64,000 bases of DNA from Pieris napi (GCF_905475465.1 NC_062236.1:10364001-10428000); one strand, 5' to 3'; numbered from the stretch's first letter, positions 44,649-58,084 are shown. Translations and numbers: made by a program. Notes: a model not told the origin generated them from the sequence alone.

Positions 44649-45730
44649 TTAATTGGTGGGTGATGAAGATGACGATGATGATGCTGAAATTGATGATACG
44701 CTGGAGTAGCTTGGTGATTGGTTGGAGGAGCTGTCGCTAGGGTAGTAGGAGCTGTACGCTAGAGAGCTAGGGTCCCACACCCTGGAGTAGGGGCCAGATG
44801 ACGATGGCTCCCATTGTGGTCCGTATGTATCGGATGGGGCAGAAATTGGGGCTGAGGTGGATGGTGGGCCGTATTGAGAAGCTGGAGGACCGTACTGCGG
44901 GGCGGGAGCTTCTGTGGGTGCGGCCATCATCATAGGCATAGCTGGAACCATACAGTGTATTAAAGTACATTTAAAAGTATTCATTTAATTCTTACATAAT
45001 ACGAATAATATTTCAACTTTAGTTATACTTGTAATCGTAATTCAAAGTAAATGGTTTGTAGTAAGTAAATCTACTAACCTCCTTTCTTCATCAAGAGATT
45101 GTAAACCAAGAATCCAAGGACTAAAGTGATGGCCAGCTTGCTGAGGATGAGTGCCTTAACTGCTTTGATACCAACGATCGTCACCAAGATTGGCATGAGT
45201 GCTTTTAACTTCAGTTTCAGAAGGAGAAGTACGGGCAGAAGCAGTTTCTTCTTCAGAATGCCTCGGGCTGAAATGGGAATTTATTAAAATTTGATGCATT
45301 GTCTACTCTATTAACTGTTGGTAAGACTCAATTTACCTTCACCGTTTTCAGAAGTCTGAGGGAAGTCGACATCAAGGCCCCTGTCAGCGCGGTAGGATAC
45401 TTCAGCGCTCTGGAATAGGAATTCCGGTAGTTGCAACTTGAACTCATTTTCGTTAAGTACCCTCCCAACACGGTCGAAGATAACTTTATCAATGTTCTTC
45501 TCGTCCAGGGCTCTCGCTGACTCCGACGTAACACCGAGCTTTGTATCCAGGAAAGACAGGACTTTCACTTTAAGGCATGACATGGGGGAGTCGGCTTGAA
45601 AACAATCACTCACAACACTGTTTAAGACATCATCACTATTTTGCAAACGGGATGTTTCGATTTCATTGTCCCTAATCGAGTAACCGTGGACGAGGGCGGC
45701 TGAGGCCAGCAGAAGGCACAGACACTTCAT
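44649..45730 (-). CDS. Osiris-family protein (first of two)
   Basis: Three exons, 45730-45337, 45267-45079 and 44941-44649, joined in phase 1 at both junctions, encode 291 residues. The order matches the insect Osiris family: a signal peptide (cleavage near VHG-YS), a two-cysteine region ([20 protein letters not shown]), a DUF1676 domain, a hydrophobic segment ([20 protein letters not shown]) after a basic leucine-rich stretch, a region with repeated QYGPP, and a C-terminal LAY motif ([11 protein letters not shown]). The tail is unusually serine-rich. Osiris proteins are endomembrane or secreted proteins of cuticle-forming epithelial cells. Which Osiris number this is cannot be decided by eye. 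Confidence 0.88.
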
Positions 45731-45828
45731 TTTCGCGAGTTATCACTTTGTCATTAGATTAGATTAATTAAACGTTCGGCCCGGCCGGTTAATGGAGTAA
45801 CAGTGACTTAATTTTTCAATGGGCTTGG

Positions 45829-45836
45829 TTTTTATA
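45829..45836 (-). promoter_or_regulatory. TATA box of the first Osiris gene
   Basis: TATAAAAA on the minus strand, about 100 bases upstream of the ATG, which predicts a start site near 45800 and a 5' UTR of roughly 70 bases. Confidence 0.6.
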
Positions 45837-48800
45837 TGTGATCCTTTGGATAGCAAGGCACGCGGCGCTGAAGCGTGTCAAGAATACGAAGCGTTCATAC
45901 TTGGCAAAGTATTTAATTTCATTTAAGAAAGTCCTCACGGTGAGAGTGACGGCATATTTGGCAAAAATATGATATTAATAAATCAATTATTAGCCTAGGA
46001 TCTACTTAGGAATGTAATTACACATTGTATGTACTGTATGGATAGGCCAAACATTACTTAAAGAACTTGATCCGTCACAGTATCAAAGCTAGGTACGCAT
46101 ATGATGTAGGCGACGATTCTATACGAATAAGGATAATTTTGTAAAAATTTACAAATTCTAATACTATCTAAGAAGTAATAAGTCTTTTATGCGTAATTGC
46201 TGGCTGGACCGATTTTGATGAAACTTTGTGTGTGTTTCAGAATGGTTGGAATTAAAATGTTGTTTTCGAATTTTAAATAACGGATGAATATGGTATGGAA
46301 ACTTTTTAACTAATACATACTATAGCTACCCTGGGCCGTTATGTTATGGAAAACACAATTTTGATATTGTACTAACTCGAAACCGTCAAAATTTAAAGGT
46401 CGTTGTAGAAAGAGTACTTAAATTAACTTCTATTTTTTCTCTACGTAGAATACGTCAGAAAGACAATTGAGAAAAAATAGAACCCTGTCCTCCGACTAGT
46501 TAATCAAGGTCCTTCGATCAAGGATTCGATTATAAGGATTTTATTTTATAGTTTTATTACTTTCGATTGATTATATAGAAATATGTGTCTACCCTATGGC
46601 CTCATGGGAGAATAAGTCTAGGTTGCAAAATAAATACAATTAAAAATCTGTGTGTTTTATAATACAAGCTAATAGAGAGGTGACAAGAGACAGAGAAGAG
46701 ACAAGGTGTAGAGGTAAGTGGTTGGGACATGTCCACAGAATGGCGGACGATAGAACCCCAAGGTCCTTACTGAACTCACGATCTGGTGGCATGAAAAAAA
46801 CACAGTAGTGGAGTACGGTGTCGCTTTGCTGAGCACACTAGCCAGACTAATTTAGCCTTACGATGATGATGATTTTAACAAAGAAACTAGAATTATGGAA
46901 ATTAAATTCCATAATTTTTGTATAAACATATCAGATCGTCCTTAGTTGTGGATTTGTTTATAAGACGATGCAAAATTAAGTTTTTTTTACTTCATATAGG
47001 TATTACAGGCGTATTCAGACTCATTATATAAATTAGAAAAGATTAAATTAAATTATCCAATCAGATGCTAAAAGATCACGATTTGTTTAATTGATTTGTG
47101 CCGTTTTTTAAATATTTCATTATATATTGAATTAACGAATCTGAGTACGGTGTTGCCTTATTGTCAGTCAATAAATCAACAATGGTTTAATATGCAGTCG
47201 TTCGGAACTCTCACCAGGCGGCATCCGACTTTACATACCAATTAATCAAATTCTTCCGATTTTGTAATATAAAAATGTTGGTACGTAAGTCAACAGTGTT
47301 GCTAAGTTTATATAACTTTAAGCGCGCGCCGCTTGAATCTGAAGTAGAGTGTGCTTTACATACCTATATTATCTGAAGCAGTTATTAAAAAATATTTCAA
47401 AGTTTCAATTTATGTATTTTATTTATTTATTTATAGATATTGGTAGTAATAATAATATTATAAAAGAAAGCACTTAGACGATATATAAAGCCGTAATTAC
47501 ATTGATAAACAAAATATATGAAACAGAAAACAGGCATTAATAGATTAAAAAAAACTGATAAGTATTAAACTAGCAACAACTTAATATTTTAAAGAAAATA
47601 TATAGTTAGTATGATTTACTAACGTTGTTGAATGCATGATGCGTGTTGATTTTCGAAATAACAATTGTAGGTTTAAAGCCAGGTTGACGTCCAACAAAAA
47701 TCCGAAATGTTTTTCCATGGAACGATACTTAGTAATAAACTCTCTAGCTATTAAGATTAAAACAATATAAAATGTTCATTTCATTTCAGCTGATTTTAAC
47801 GGTCTATGTTTTTAAATTTGATTGTTAAAAACGCTTTTATCGCATATGCATTATTATGCAATATTTGTCTTAAGATCCTAGTCACATCTGCGTTTAGGCA
47901 ACAGTCAAAACGTAGTACATACACGCACGTTACATAAGTAGTTATGCAAAAGTTAAAGTTTAAAAAAGTCAACAACGACTATCATGATGCTATCTTAGGT
48001 TCTTGGAAAGTGAAAAGCTGTGAATCTTACCCAACCTCCATTACGCAATAAGGGATGTCGGCCATTTTGTATTCGTCGTCTGTCCACCATTTGCATTTGC
48101 ACGCGGCCATGTGAAAACACTACTTACCTCGAACTTCCGTTTTGAACTACTTGTGTCATTAATGGTTCAGCTAATTATAAACCTTATAATTTAGTAGTTA
48201 CACCCAGATCCGGAAACAATATATCCCAGTTGCTTTTAAACAACCGTCAAAATTAGTAAGCGGTAAATAGTTATATAATATTTCGTCCTTACTAATGTGA
48301 TAATTACTTTCCAACTAAATAAACATGACAATACAGTTTTCAACGTTTATTTTTTTACAAATAAATAGTTAGTACTGTATACGTAATATTGAAGCATGTT
48401 TTGCATGTTATTTGTATAGTAGTTAGAACAAGAGAATTCTACACGTTATACTTAAGTACTTATATTAAATTTATATTTCAGATTCCATGTTCAAACACTT
48501 AATTTTTCATTGATACGCAGTTTTTTTATAAGTTTATATTTTTTTTCTTATTTAGGAAAATGCATTAAGCATTCTCGCTTAGGGATCCGGGAGGGACTCT
48601 GGGAGGGTCTATGTAGGGGTCGGGTACGAGGTATTTTCAACGTGCCTTATCTAGGTTATAGTTGTAAAATGGGAATCCGACAACAATATCAAACTCGCTT
48701 TTATAGTATTTTTGGGGTTAAACTGTAGTCTATCCTCAGAAATACCTACTTATAACGCTCAAATATCGTGTACGTTCTTAATACTTATAATTCAATGTAT

Positions 48801-51071
48801 ATGTTTTGATAAAATAAACAATCCAATATGACAATTTTAATTCGTACTTAATCTGTAATATATAATCTAATAGTGTCAATCGGTGCTAATACGTCTTGAG
48901 TAGGTCACTCGGTGGCACAGTGCGAAGTGCGGAAGCTATAGACATACTGACGTACGAACTGAATTTTGATTAGATATGCTTTACTCAGCCCTTATTACGA
49001 CCTCTTTCCATTGGTTAGTTACTCTATGATTTAAAGTGAATTTTATAAGTGAGTTCTATAATAACGATATGATAATCAAGCACTGAAAGCACAGAATAAC
49101 ATTTCTCGCTCCATTTCAATCGATGTTACGTATTACTTATACATACGTTGTCATTAGGGGTGGTGTGAGTAACATTGTGGTTAGAATCAATTATTTTTAA
49201 AACTACTTTTACTTGTTACTGTTTTTAACTTTTTATTTGTAATAGATTATAAATAATGAAGTAATTTGATCTCTTGGTGGACAGAAAAACCAGTCTTCAG
49301 TTTATGTTTCCACTACACTATTCTAAACTTATTTTTTAAAATTATATATACAATAAATAAATAATCTCTTTAACCGACCATAACATAATCTTTTTCAATT
49401 ACTCTCTATTTCTCTCTCAGTATTTCTTCCTTCTTATAGCTCATTCATTACCTTTGTAATTCGTTTTTATACTCAGCATTTACAGATTTTATTATCTATG
49501 AATTAGGAGACGGAGACGTACTAACACTGATTGCTTATAAACACGGTGCATTATTGGTTCTACCGTTTTTAATTTGGAAATTTCGAGCCCCGCGGTCGGC
49601 CGGTAACTACGTATTGTCGCCTACGACGAATTAAAGACGATAGCACAATGGATGCAACTCTATCTATCTACGGCTGAGCTTGCTACACAATCTTATAGTG
49701 GAAAAAAAAATTCAATACCCGAGAGACAGTACAGAACGCTTTCACTGACTTTATTGCCTTCCGTCAGACGACAGACTTCCTCGGTAAAGGGATAAACAAA
49801 CTGTCATGAAAATAGCAAAATTATAGGTAAGTATATAGATAATTTGGGCCAATCCTTTGATTGTATAAAATAAAAAATTGCTACTTTTATATTTTAAAAG
49901 TTGCATACAAATACTATTTCGAGGCTATATGCTTTCCTATTATCCAATCTAACTTTTAATTATACTGTTCAAATGAGAACACTGTTTGATACGTAGTTGA
50001 CAGTCGTAGCGCGTAGCACTTTCGCGGCTTCTTTACTCATACAAAGCTCGATGGGGCTCTTTTCGAATTCAACACGTATATTTTTATACTGTGATGGCAT
50101 TTATGGGTTATTGTAGTATATGTTTTGAGTAATCAAAGGCAGAAATGTTTTAGTTAAAGATTAACTTTAACAGTGTCGAGGCTATTCAACTTCTTGACAC
50201 GGGCCTAGTAGTAGATTGAAAAGGACAAAACCATGTGAATTAGTGTAGGTGTAAACAGTGGTAGGTGAAAAAAAATTACACAAGAACAGAGTGTCTATTG
50301 TTATTGTACACTTTGTTATGTTAAATATCCTTCTTTGTAAACTAGCGATTAGTCTTAAGTTAGGATAAATTATAATATTCTCTGATACAGAGAACGGGCT
50401 TAGGTTCTCAATTGCGAAAGCGAACCGACACCCTGACATTCCTGTTTGTAATTTCGATGTAGTTCTCAATATTCGTAACGCTGATGTTGCAATAGTGGGA
50501 TAGCGCGGTACAAAAGCTCATTATTCACATCAGGATTGCTGGTAGAATCGCTAGTGACAGAAAAAAAAAGCTATAAAGGCTTAATATTTACTGAAGTATT
50601 TGATCCGAGAAGTCATTTTTCGTTTCTATAATTCAGATACGAGTTTTTCAGGTCCTCATTAGAAACATCGCTTTAAGTTAATTAACAGAGAAACTCTGAT
50701 TAGATTTTTAAGATTAAGTCTTTCATTTACTAATAACTTTACTAAATAATGAGGTTGGTACGGGTGTAATATTTATTATACTTCGAAATCAATGGATGTG
50801 GTTTTGTTGTATTTTCGTATGATCATTATTCATTTACTAAATGCGTGCAATGTGTCTTTAACTACATTAGAAACTCGTAAATAGATCTAAATGTGTAAAC
50901 TTTCTACTTATAATTCAGGTTGCGAACAGCTTTACATTACAATGAAGTAAAAACAACTTTTTAGCAAGCATTTTATTCGGGATACGAAATCAAAGTATCA
51001 ATAATATCAATGATTTATTATAACAATAAATAACACACACATTCACACACACAAATAAATAAATTACACAC
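45837..51071. other. Region between the two Osiris genes, with repeat remnants only
   Basis: It contains a Helitron-like piece near 46185-46335 (GGCTGGACCGATTTTGATGA) and a LINE C-terminal remnant near 46690-46800. Otherwise it is AT-rich with no supported gene. A frame at 48510-48728 has no recognisable feature. Confidence 0.5.
46690..46880 (+). pseudogene. LINE C-terminal remnant
   Basis: Reads WLGHVHRMADDRTPRSLL on the plus strand, a conserved C-terminal motif of LINE polyproteins, followed by the typical ACGATGATGATG-type end at about 46860. Confidence 0.55.
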
Positions 51072-51077
51072 TTTATT
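51072..51077 (-). terminator. Poly(A) signal of the second Osiris gene
   Basis: AATAAA on the minus strand about 90 bases after the stop codon. Confidence 0.5.
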
Positions 51078-51162
51078 TACACTCGTGGTTTCGAAAAACC
51101 TTTTTGGTTTGGTTCCATTTAATCGGTCATCGGTAGCGTTGGGAACTAGGAGGTATTTAAAA

Positions 51163-52147
51163 TTATTGGTAGGCGTTGTAAGCAAGTTCCTGGGCCATCT
51201 CCTGTGGCTCTACGTCCCTCCGGCGGCGAGTTGCGGCGTACGCGGCGTCCCATGGTCCGTGGGCGGCTATTTGAGGGTGAGAGTTGTCCGCTGCGATCTG
51301 GGTAAACTACAAGGTTAATAATAAAGCATTAAGAAGCAGTCGGAGAGAGAAAATGTGCAGTAAATAGTGCATTGCGGTATTTGTGCAGTTGTGCGTAATT
51401 TTATTAATAAACGTATCTAAGTAAATATTACCTTCTTGCAAAGTTGGAAGATGGCGAGACCGACGGATACAACGAAGGAGAAGAAGGACAGCTGCAGGGC
51501 GTTCCAGGCCTTCAGACCGAGGACTCCGATAGCGAGAGGGATGAGGGTCATAGCCTTGAGAAGCACGAAGACAAGGATGGGGACGATGATCTTCTTGAGC
51601 TTGGCTTTACGTGCTTCACCCACTGCTCTGGCGCCCTCCTTGTTAAACTTGATGTTGAGGCTGAGCTCATCGTTCTCCAAGTTCCTGGGGCTAACAGTGA
51701 TCTTAGTATCGGCGATGGGCATCTTGAAAGTGACGTCATGGGACTGGATGTAGTTCTCAATGCTGTCAAGGAAGTCACCGTTAGATCTGCCCGTTGCTTC
51801 GTTGCCATTCTTTGTCACTTCAACGGCATCAGAGATCTGGAGATAAATATGTTTTCAAATTAAATAATATACAAAATTAATAAATTGAAGTTTATTTAAT
51901 GCTTTAAGAACAAAGGACTTAATTGAATTAAAAATCTTACCTGGAAGGATTCCTTCGTGAAGATGCTGTCTAATAGCGACATGACCTTGTACTTGATGCA
52001 CGCTGTGGGATCGGATCCTTCCGCACACCCGGATCTCATTTCTTCAACCATCCCATCCATGGGAGTGCCCTTCCAGAAGCCATGTTTGGGCTGCGCTAAG
52101 GCACACCCAAACAAAGCGATAAAGCACACCACTTTCACGGACGCCAT
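51163..52147 (-). CDS. Osiris-family protein (second of two)
   Basis: Three exons, 52147-51941, 51836-51432 and 51297-51163, all junctions phase 0, encode 248 residues. Features in order: signal peptide ending near ALA-QP, two-cysteine region ([20 protein letters not shown]), a DUF1676 domain of mixed beta-like character, a basic patch (RKAKLKK), a long hydrophobic stretch of about 55 residues that could make two membrane passes, and the C-terminal Osiris motif in its textbook form, [10 protein letters not shown]. It has the same strand and organisation as the Osiris gene 5.4 kb downstream, as expected for the clustered family. The role is probably in cuticle-secreting cells. The individual Osiris number is not assigned. 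Confidence 0.92.
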
Positions 52148-52211
52148 TGTTCTTGGTGCTAACTGAAGGACGGTTGGTGAGATTGTGATAGTTTCGACAA
52201 GGACCCAGCTG

Positions 52212-52219
52212 TTTTTATA
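52212..52219 (-). promoter_or_regulatory. TATA box of the second Osiris gene
   Basis: TATAAAAA on the minus strand, 65-72 bases upstream of the ATG, predicting a start near 52185 and a 5' UTR of about 40 bases. Confidence 0.65.
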
Positions 52220-53130
52220 CAGCTATTTCAAATTCAGAACGTAGTCCTTAGTTCCGGTACGTATTGTCTTGCTATGTATCAGTCAATTGCGCACTTACGA
52301 TCTTTTGGCACGTGTTGGATCGAAGTGTAAGGGAAAGCTATTTGATACGAATCCTCTTCGGTATCTCAGGTCCGAAAAGGCTTAACGTTTAATGTGTTTG
52401 TTAGAGGCGTTGTCGTTTTAGAATTACAGTGTTCGAAGCACCTTTTCTGTTGTTTGTGACACCGTACCCTGATTCGATGGATGCGTGATTCAATTCTTTT
52501 GTCTCTGTTTTATTGGTGGAAATTTCTGTTAGTGTAAGCAAGAGATAGTGATAGTTGTTTGTTATGGAGGTGTGGACTCGTATCAGGCGCAACTTGAATA
52601 CGTAATTTCCTTCAAATCGCTATCGTTGAACTTGTCATTTAGGAGATAATCTCATTGAAAAATGGAACAACTGTTATTTATAACATTTTCAAATACATAC
52701 ATTAAATATTTTTTATACTTATTTGTCAGTAATTGTATCCATTTATTTGTCTTACACTAAAATAATTTGCAAGTTTTTCGGATGAATCCGGAAAGACGCA
52801 GTCAAAGTCAGGTTACCCAATTGATTTGTCTCTAAAGGAATACAGAGAGCATATAAATATTTTAATTAAGATTTAGAATATTTTATCCACTCTTCAGTTT
52901 AAAGTAAAAGGGTTCGGTTTTTCACCTCTTTTAAAAAGATTTTATGCTTCTGGTATTATGTTATATTATGTTTCTTGAATATATTTATAATAAGCTATGT
53001 TTTGTGATTTCGTTAAGGTCGTAGTCATATCTTGAGATTCTTTTGATAAATATTTGTATTTTTAATTATTTAATGTTGTGTATGGTCGCGTGTTATATAT
53101 CATTCCCTGATAAATAAATTGGAAGATATA

Positions 53131-53309
53131 CATTCAAAACCGTTTACGACAACATCGTTTAGAAGAACTTACCCGTTATATTGACCAAAATCAAAGGCCC
53201 GGCTGAATTCTATGTCTTTTAAGGTACTTAATAACAACGTCACGTCGTCGGCTGTTACGACTATCGGTTTTTACGACCAAAAATGAGTAGTCTTCGATAT
53301 CATTGACTG
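53131..53309. mobile_element. Tc1/mariner-type MITE, copy A only
   Basis: Inverted relative of the MITE at 30721-30923, flanked by TA. Copy B has the empty site (GATATA followed by TTGTTTCAATT near 61265-61280). Confidence 0.65.
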
Positions 53310-53814
53310 TATACTGTTTCAATTAATTTGTGTATAAAAAACATGTAAAGATCGTATTGTAAGGATGGATTTAAATACTTTTTCTAGTATCACAAATAGG
53401 TATTATAAAACTACAAAAATAATTAAATGCATTGCAATAGTTAATTAACGTTAAGAATTATAATATTCACTTTCACCGATGCGGAAGTATTTAGAACGCA
53501 TTAGTATGCACTGTACTCGCCAGCAATGTATTGGAATTATAATATAGCGTCAAATATATTATCTAGGACACATTAACTTTACGGCACAAAAGCAGTTACA
53601 CTAGGCTGATGGAAGTCATACTCAGAGTTACCCTTTTATTAAGTAATTTAGTAAAAATATTAATAAGCTATTAATAAGACCCAAACGGAAGCTAAAAAGG
53701 TTCTCACTGTTCTTAAGTCAGTAGGTTAATGATCGGGCATTAAGTTTTGTTAGATACAGCGTTTTTTTTAAAGAAATAGTTATAATTAGTAAAAGACAGT
53801 ATTGACCAAATATC

Positions 53815-54290
53815 TTTAGCGTGCGACTCTAATCCCCGGCTTTGGGCAAAGTCCATTGGTGCACAAGAGGACCTTGACATCTGGACCTGGACCGAAAAAG
53901 TCGACGTTGTGTCTCAGACACAGAAGGCTCATAACCTACCCCTATAAGAAAATATGTGAGGAACATGTACTTATACTAACTTTTTTAGTATAGTAGTTTA
54001 TTCTAAGAGTACATTGTCTTCACATATAATTATTTAACAAATGTAAACAAAATATTGTAAACCTATTTTAAAAGAGTAAGTGTGGAGTTTCTTGCCCATT
54101 CTCCTCTACACGAAACTACCTTTTGGAAGGGGCAACTAGAATCTTCTTTTTTTTTGACGTTCATAAGTGCCATTTTAGGTGGTCTAATTTAAATAAATGA
54201 TTTGACTTTGACTTTGAAAAAGTAAATGATCAGGAAACACATACAGTAATCTGAGGGCTAGGCCTAAAAAACCTTATTTTTATAATTAGT
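53815..54290 (+). repeat. SINE in copy A, split by a LINE 3' end
   Basis: The SINE head begins near GCGTGCGACTCTAATCCCCGG and resumes with AAATGATCAGGAAACACATA. Between about 53960 and 54220 lies a LINE 3' end finishing in TTTGACTTTGACTTTGA. The paralogous SINE in copy B (61775-61955) lacks the insertion. Confidence 0.65.
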
Positions 54291-55144
54291 AATCATACAA
54301 TTAATGGACGACTGTAGGTATGCCTGTAAGACTCTTTTAAATGAGATTTAAGGTGTGCGGGGATATTTGGAACTCGCTACTGAGAACACTAAAACCCGCC
54401 TAGGGCGATTGTTGGTGGTGCCCAAGGCAAATGGGCCGGCCCTAGGCAGGATACGGTTTCAGTGGACCCCTTATACGCCTTCTGTCTCGCGATGCGACGG
54501 TTACGGTCATTTAGTTTGGAGTGGCACTAACAGAACTAGTATCCAACTCTGATCAGGCCAGTCGCGTTCGGAAAAAGAGCTGGAAGAGATCGGGTACAGT
54601 ACTTACGATGGAACACCATGCATTCTATTATAGGTACATAACTTCGATATGCTTACAATAAATTTGGAAATGGTGAGTTTCTATTTGAAAACAATGCTGT
54701 TTTTTAATATTAAATGTCATAAAATAAAATAAATAAACAGTTGTGACACAATTATCTTTTAACTATGATGATAATTTTATGATATACGCTTAAATGAATG
54801 AAGCTGGATTAAATAATGATTACATCATTCTGATATCTCATAGTAAACATTGACTAAATAACTCACTACGTCAACAAAATTCAATGCAAACTAAATATGG
54901 ACCTACGTTAAGTCGAGGCTCTGTACCTAATCAGTAATCATAAATTCATTGCCACGCATAGGAAGCGCACACGGACCAAAACTAAGGAGCGAAACTTCTC
55001 ATATGGTAAGCCAGCCGCCATTCAACCGAACAATCGTTCAGTGTTCAACAGACATCATACTGAGTGGACGCCAAGATACGCCAAAGTCGTATATTAGTTC
55101 TGTGCTCAGCTTTCTATTCATACCTTTCCTTAAAAGGCAAGAGA

Positions 55145-55864
55145 ATGTCGAAGCCATCTGTTACAAACTTTAGTAAGAGAACAGGGAGCCCCTTTCAGAA
55201 GATGGATCAAGAAAAAGACGAACAGAACGAAGAAGTCCTACACAAAACAAATTATGAAAAGCAAAAGGAAAAAAGTGAAGAGTTAGTTCTAAAAGCTAGT
55301 AAGGAAGCAGCTGAATACCATTCGAATAAACCTAGTTCTGGTGTGTTCCCTGAAGTAGCGACTCATGGTGCTTTTACAACTAAGAAGGTCGAGACGGAAA
55401 AACCTATAGAAAATCAACCACTTTCAAAGAGTAATAATGGGAACTCAAAACCACTCCTAGGATTCCCTTCATCAGCCAACGACTTAGCACTGGAAGCAAA
55501 AAAGGATCTAGAATCTGATCCAAATATATCCACAGAAGTCAGAGAAAAAGTAATTGACAAATTGTTTACTTTAGTATCAATGGTGCAACACAGCTACGAG
55601 TCAAAAGTCAGAATCATGACTGAATTTGAAAGATTCAAGGACACCCATCTCAAAAATGACAACGACGAAAACGAACAGTTAGAACAACTGCGAAGTGAGT
55701 TAGATTTACTGCGGAATAAGAAGAAAGATAGTGATGTAAAATTTTCTTCTTCGAGGGATTGTCAATCTGGTAACAAAAGTGCCGGCACCAGACAAGCAAC
55801 AGGCCTCACACAGGACTGTGAGGACTGTTGCTTGTTATGCCTAGGGCGCTGTGGTTTAATTTAG
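55145..55864 (+). CDS. Unrecognised protein, copy A, with a transposon-derived C-terminus
   Basis: I do not recognise the family. The frame encodes 239 residues beginning MSKPSVTNFSKRTGSP. It is rich in Lys and Glu, with no signal peptide or membrane segment. A central conserved block (PLLGFPSSANDLALEAKKDL) is followed by a helical, probably coiled-coil region. The start is chosen because both paralogues share it, while the upstream sequence differs by frame-changing indels. Compared with copy B there is an internal deletion of about 20 residues. The last 30 or so residues, with several cysteines, come from the transposon inserted at 55776. Copy A may be a pseudogene or may make an altered protein. 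Confidence 0.6.
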   Translation: MSKPSVTNFSKRTGSPFQKMDQEKDEQNEEVLHKTNYEKQKEKSEELVLKASKEAAEYHSNKPSSGVFPEVATHGAFTTKKVETEKPIENQPLSKSNNGNSKPLLGFPSSANDLALEAKKDLESDPNISTEVREKVIDKLFTLVSMVQHSYESKVRIMTEFERFKDTHLKNDNDENEQLEQLRSELDLLRNKKKDSDVKFSSSRDCQSGNKSAGTRQATGLTQDCEDCCLLCLGRCGLI

Positions 55865-58084
55865 GTTTTCAAGTTAAAGGTATTAAATAAAACAACAGTT
55901 TATAATTAACTTTTCTGGGTTTAATAATAATCCTTAATTCATTTTAATACCATTTAATATTGAAAAAATTCGCCACTGCAATTATCGATCATGAGAGACA
56001 AGTAAATGCGCAAGACAATATCTAAGTTTGGGAAACACGATTCTAAAGAATAATTTTATAAAATTGCTGCTCCAGAGGTTCTTTGTTGTCAATAACAGTA
56101 GCCACATCTGTTTTCAGCAACTGCACTAATTCGCCACCTAGGCTGTTGTCAAAATTATCTTCATAAGCGCTGACCATACTTGAGTTTTGAATTTTCCAAA
56201 ATCTCTGCTGTTGTAAGAGATTTTAGCTATCGAAATACTATAAAAACACTAAATCATATGATATACTTTCATACGTTTAGTTAAAGCAGAGAGGGCGATA
56301 TAAATAATAACATTAAACATCTAACCTTCGAAACGTTGTCCAGGTTTTTATTTTAAACAAAGTTGTCGAGTGTAGTAGAGCCGCTAAAATGGTCGAACTT
56401 TGTATTTCGATTGATTCATCTTCATGTCTGTTGCTGGTAATCTTCACAGTTGGTCAGATCCTTGGTTCTTGCTTCAATATCTGAAAATGTGAATCGCATT
56501 GCTTGGACGTAGCCATTTAATGATTAATAAAGGGCATATCCCGTATTAAGCACTATTCGTTTGCAAGCGTTCTAAATTCCATTCCACGTAATTGTCATTA
56601 TTCCTGTTTGTAATATAATTCATCGTTGAAACTAGTCCGTAAGCTTTATTACGGCACTCAGCTATTTGATCAACTTTATTGAAAATGTCTTCTAAAACTT
56701 GTTTAATAGTGATAAAACCGCATAAAAAGGCCTTCGTACCATCGTCTCGGGCTTACCATTTCGTGTCTAAGCCTTAATTTGCATGATTGTTAATAAAGGA
56801 AATGTTTGTTGATATTTTCAGCTATGGGCTATTAATTCTAACAAGCCTAATTCTAGTATCCAGTGGGGTACATAATTTCCATTGTGAGGTGAACCAACAA
56901 CTTCGTCATTACTCCAAAACCCAAGACCTCTTTCTGTTAAAAAGGAAATGATTCGTTTAAAGAGTAGCCTTCAATACTTTTGCTCAGACTCAATTAGGTT
57001 CTCTAGTTGGCAATCAGCAGTTTTTGAGCTTTAACAGCGAAATTATGACATTTAAACCAAGTAATATTAATATGCCGTCGACTATTTCTTGGTTAGAACA
57101 CGACGACTCTAGATCTAGAGGACTGGCTTGCTGCGTGCTTTTAACTTCTCTTTGGCTAAAACATGATATAGCTAAATTAGGAGGAATTTGTGTCTCTTCA
57201 ACCACATCATGACTTACAGAAAATGTAGCCTCATCAGAAACGGTAGTATTACTACTATCATATGTACAATGAGATGCAATTTCTGTATTTTATGATTTAC
57301 TTTCTGTAGATTCAGCAACAGCAACATCACTCTGAAAATTAAAATACTCGATCAGCTTACGGTTTTTTTGATAGAATAGCTTCGTTCTATACCGTAAAGA
57401 TATTCTAGAAAATTGCATGTGTAAAAATTCAACGTTTCATGTAAACACATAAAATGTATAATTTTTGAAATGTAGATTTTTTGTATTGTCATTTTTAAAT
57501 TACCCGCCTTTTTACTTGAAACTCTACAACACCTTACACTTAACCTACCGTCACCATCTTTTAATAATCTCGAAACAAAAAAAAGGTCAGCTGTATTCAC
57601 TCATAAAATGAATATCTATGTTTTATAATAAATCAACCAACCACAGTGGAGATTTAAATAGCTCGCCTGTTTCCTCGAAATACTTATAATCGATATTATA
57701 TTAAAATCTATTAGAAAAGTACAATCTCGGCTACGTAAACGCAAAATAAATGTATACCTATATAATAATAAAAATCTGAAGGGTACAAATAACATGCTAG
57801 TCTAAATTTATCGATTATAATTAAAATTTGAAAATTAACGTTAAAAAGTTAAATACGTACCTACTTACTTTTACGATTAAACTTGACGAAGTCGAGTTTA
57901 TTTTTATGTGGAAGTGAAGCATAGACTAAGCAAGCGCCTTAAAGGTATGCAACATATTTTACGCTCCTATCTAAATTAATACTTTTTTCATTAGGTACGG
58001 TCAGACAGGCGTTGGAGCGCGGGGCCCCTAAATTCGCGGGGCCCGTAGCATTTGCTACTCTTGCTACGTGGCTAATCCGGCACT
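55776..58084 (-). mobile_element. hAT-like DNA transposon remnant in copy A
   Basis: The boundaries are fixed by comparison with copy B: 2309 bp absent there. AGTGCCGG near the left end is the inverse of CCGGCACT at the right end. The flanks TGGTAACA (55768-55775) and GGATAACA (58085-58092) look like an 8-bp target duplication with one difference each from the intact copy B site. The minus strand carries decayed coding pieces such as GLGFWSNDEVVGSPHNGNYV (around 56865-56925) and LKQVLEDIFNKVDQIAECRN (around 56650-56710), reminiscent of hAT transposases with a TTF/ZMYM-type fold. The GC-rich GGGGCCCC right end also fits hAT. Confidence 0.65.

Noticed and set aside
51436..51863. Long plus-strand frames opposite the second Osiris gene
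   Set aside because: Antisense shadows of exon 2, whose minus-strand frame has the Osiris motifs and splice sites.
54355..54552. 65-codon frame in copy A, also present in copy B at 62262-62468
   Set aside because: Conserved only because of the recent duplication. No domain, and copy B's start lies in an inserted MITE.
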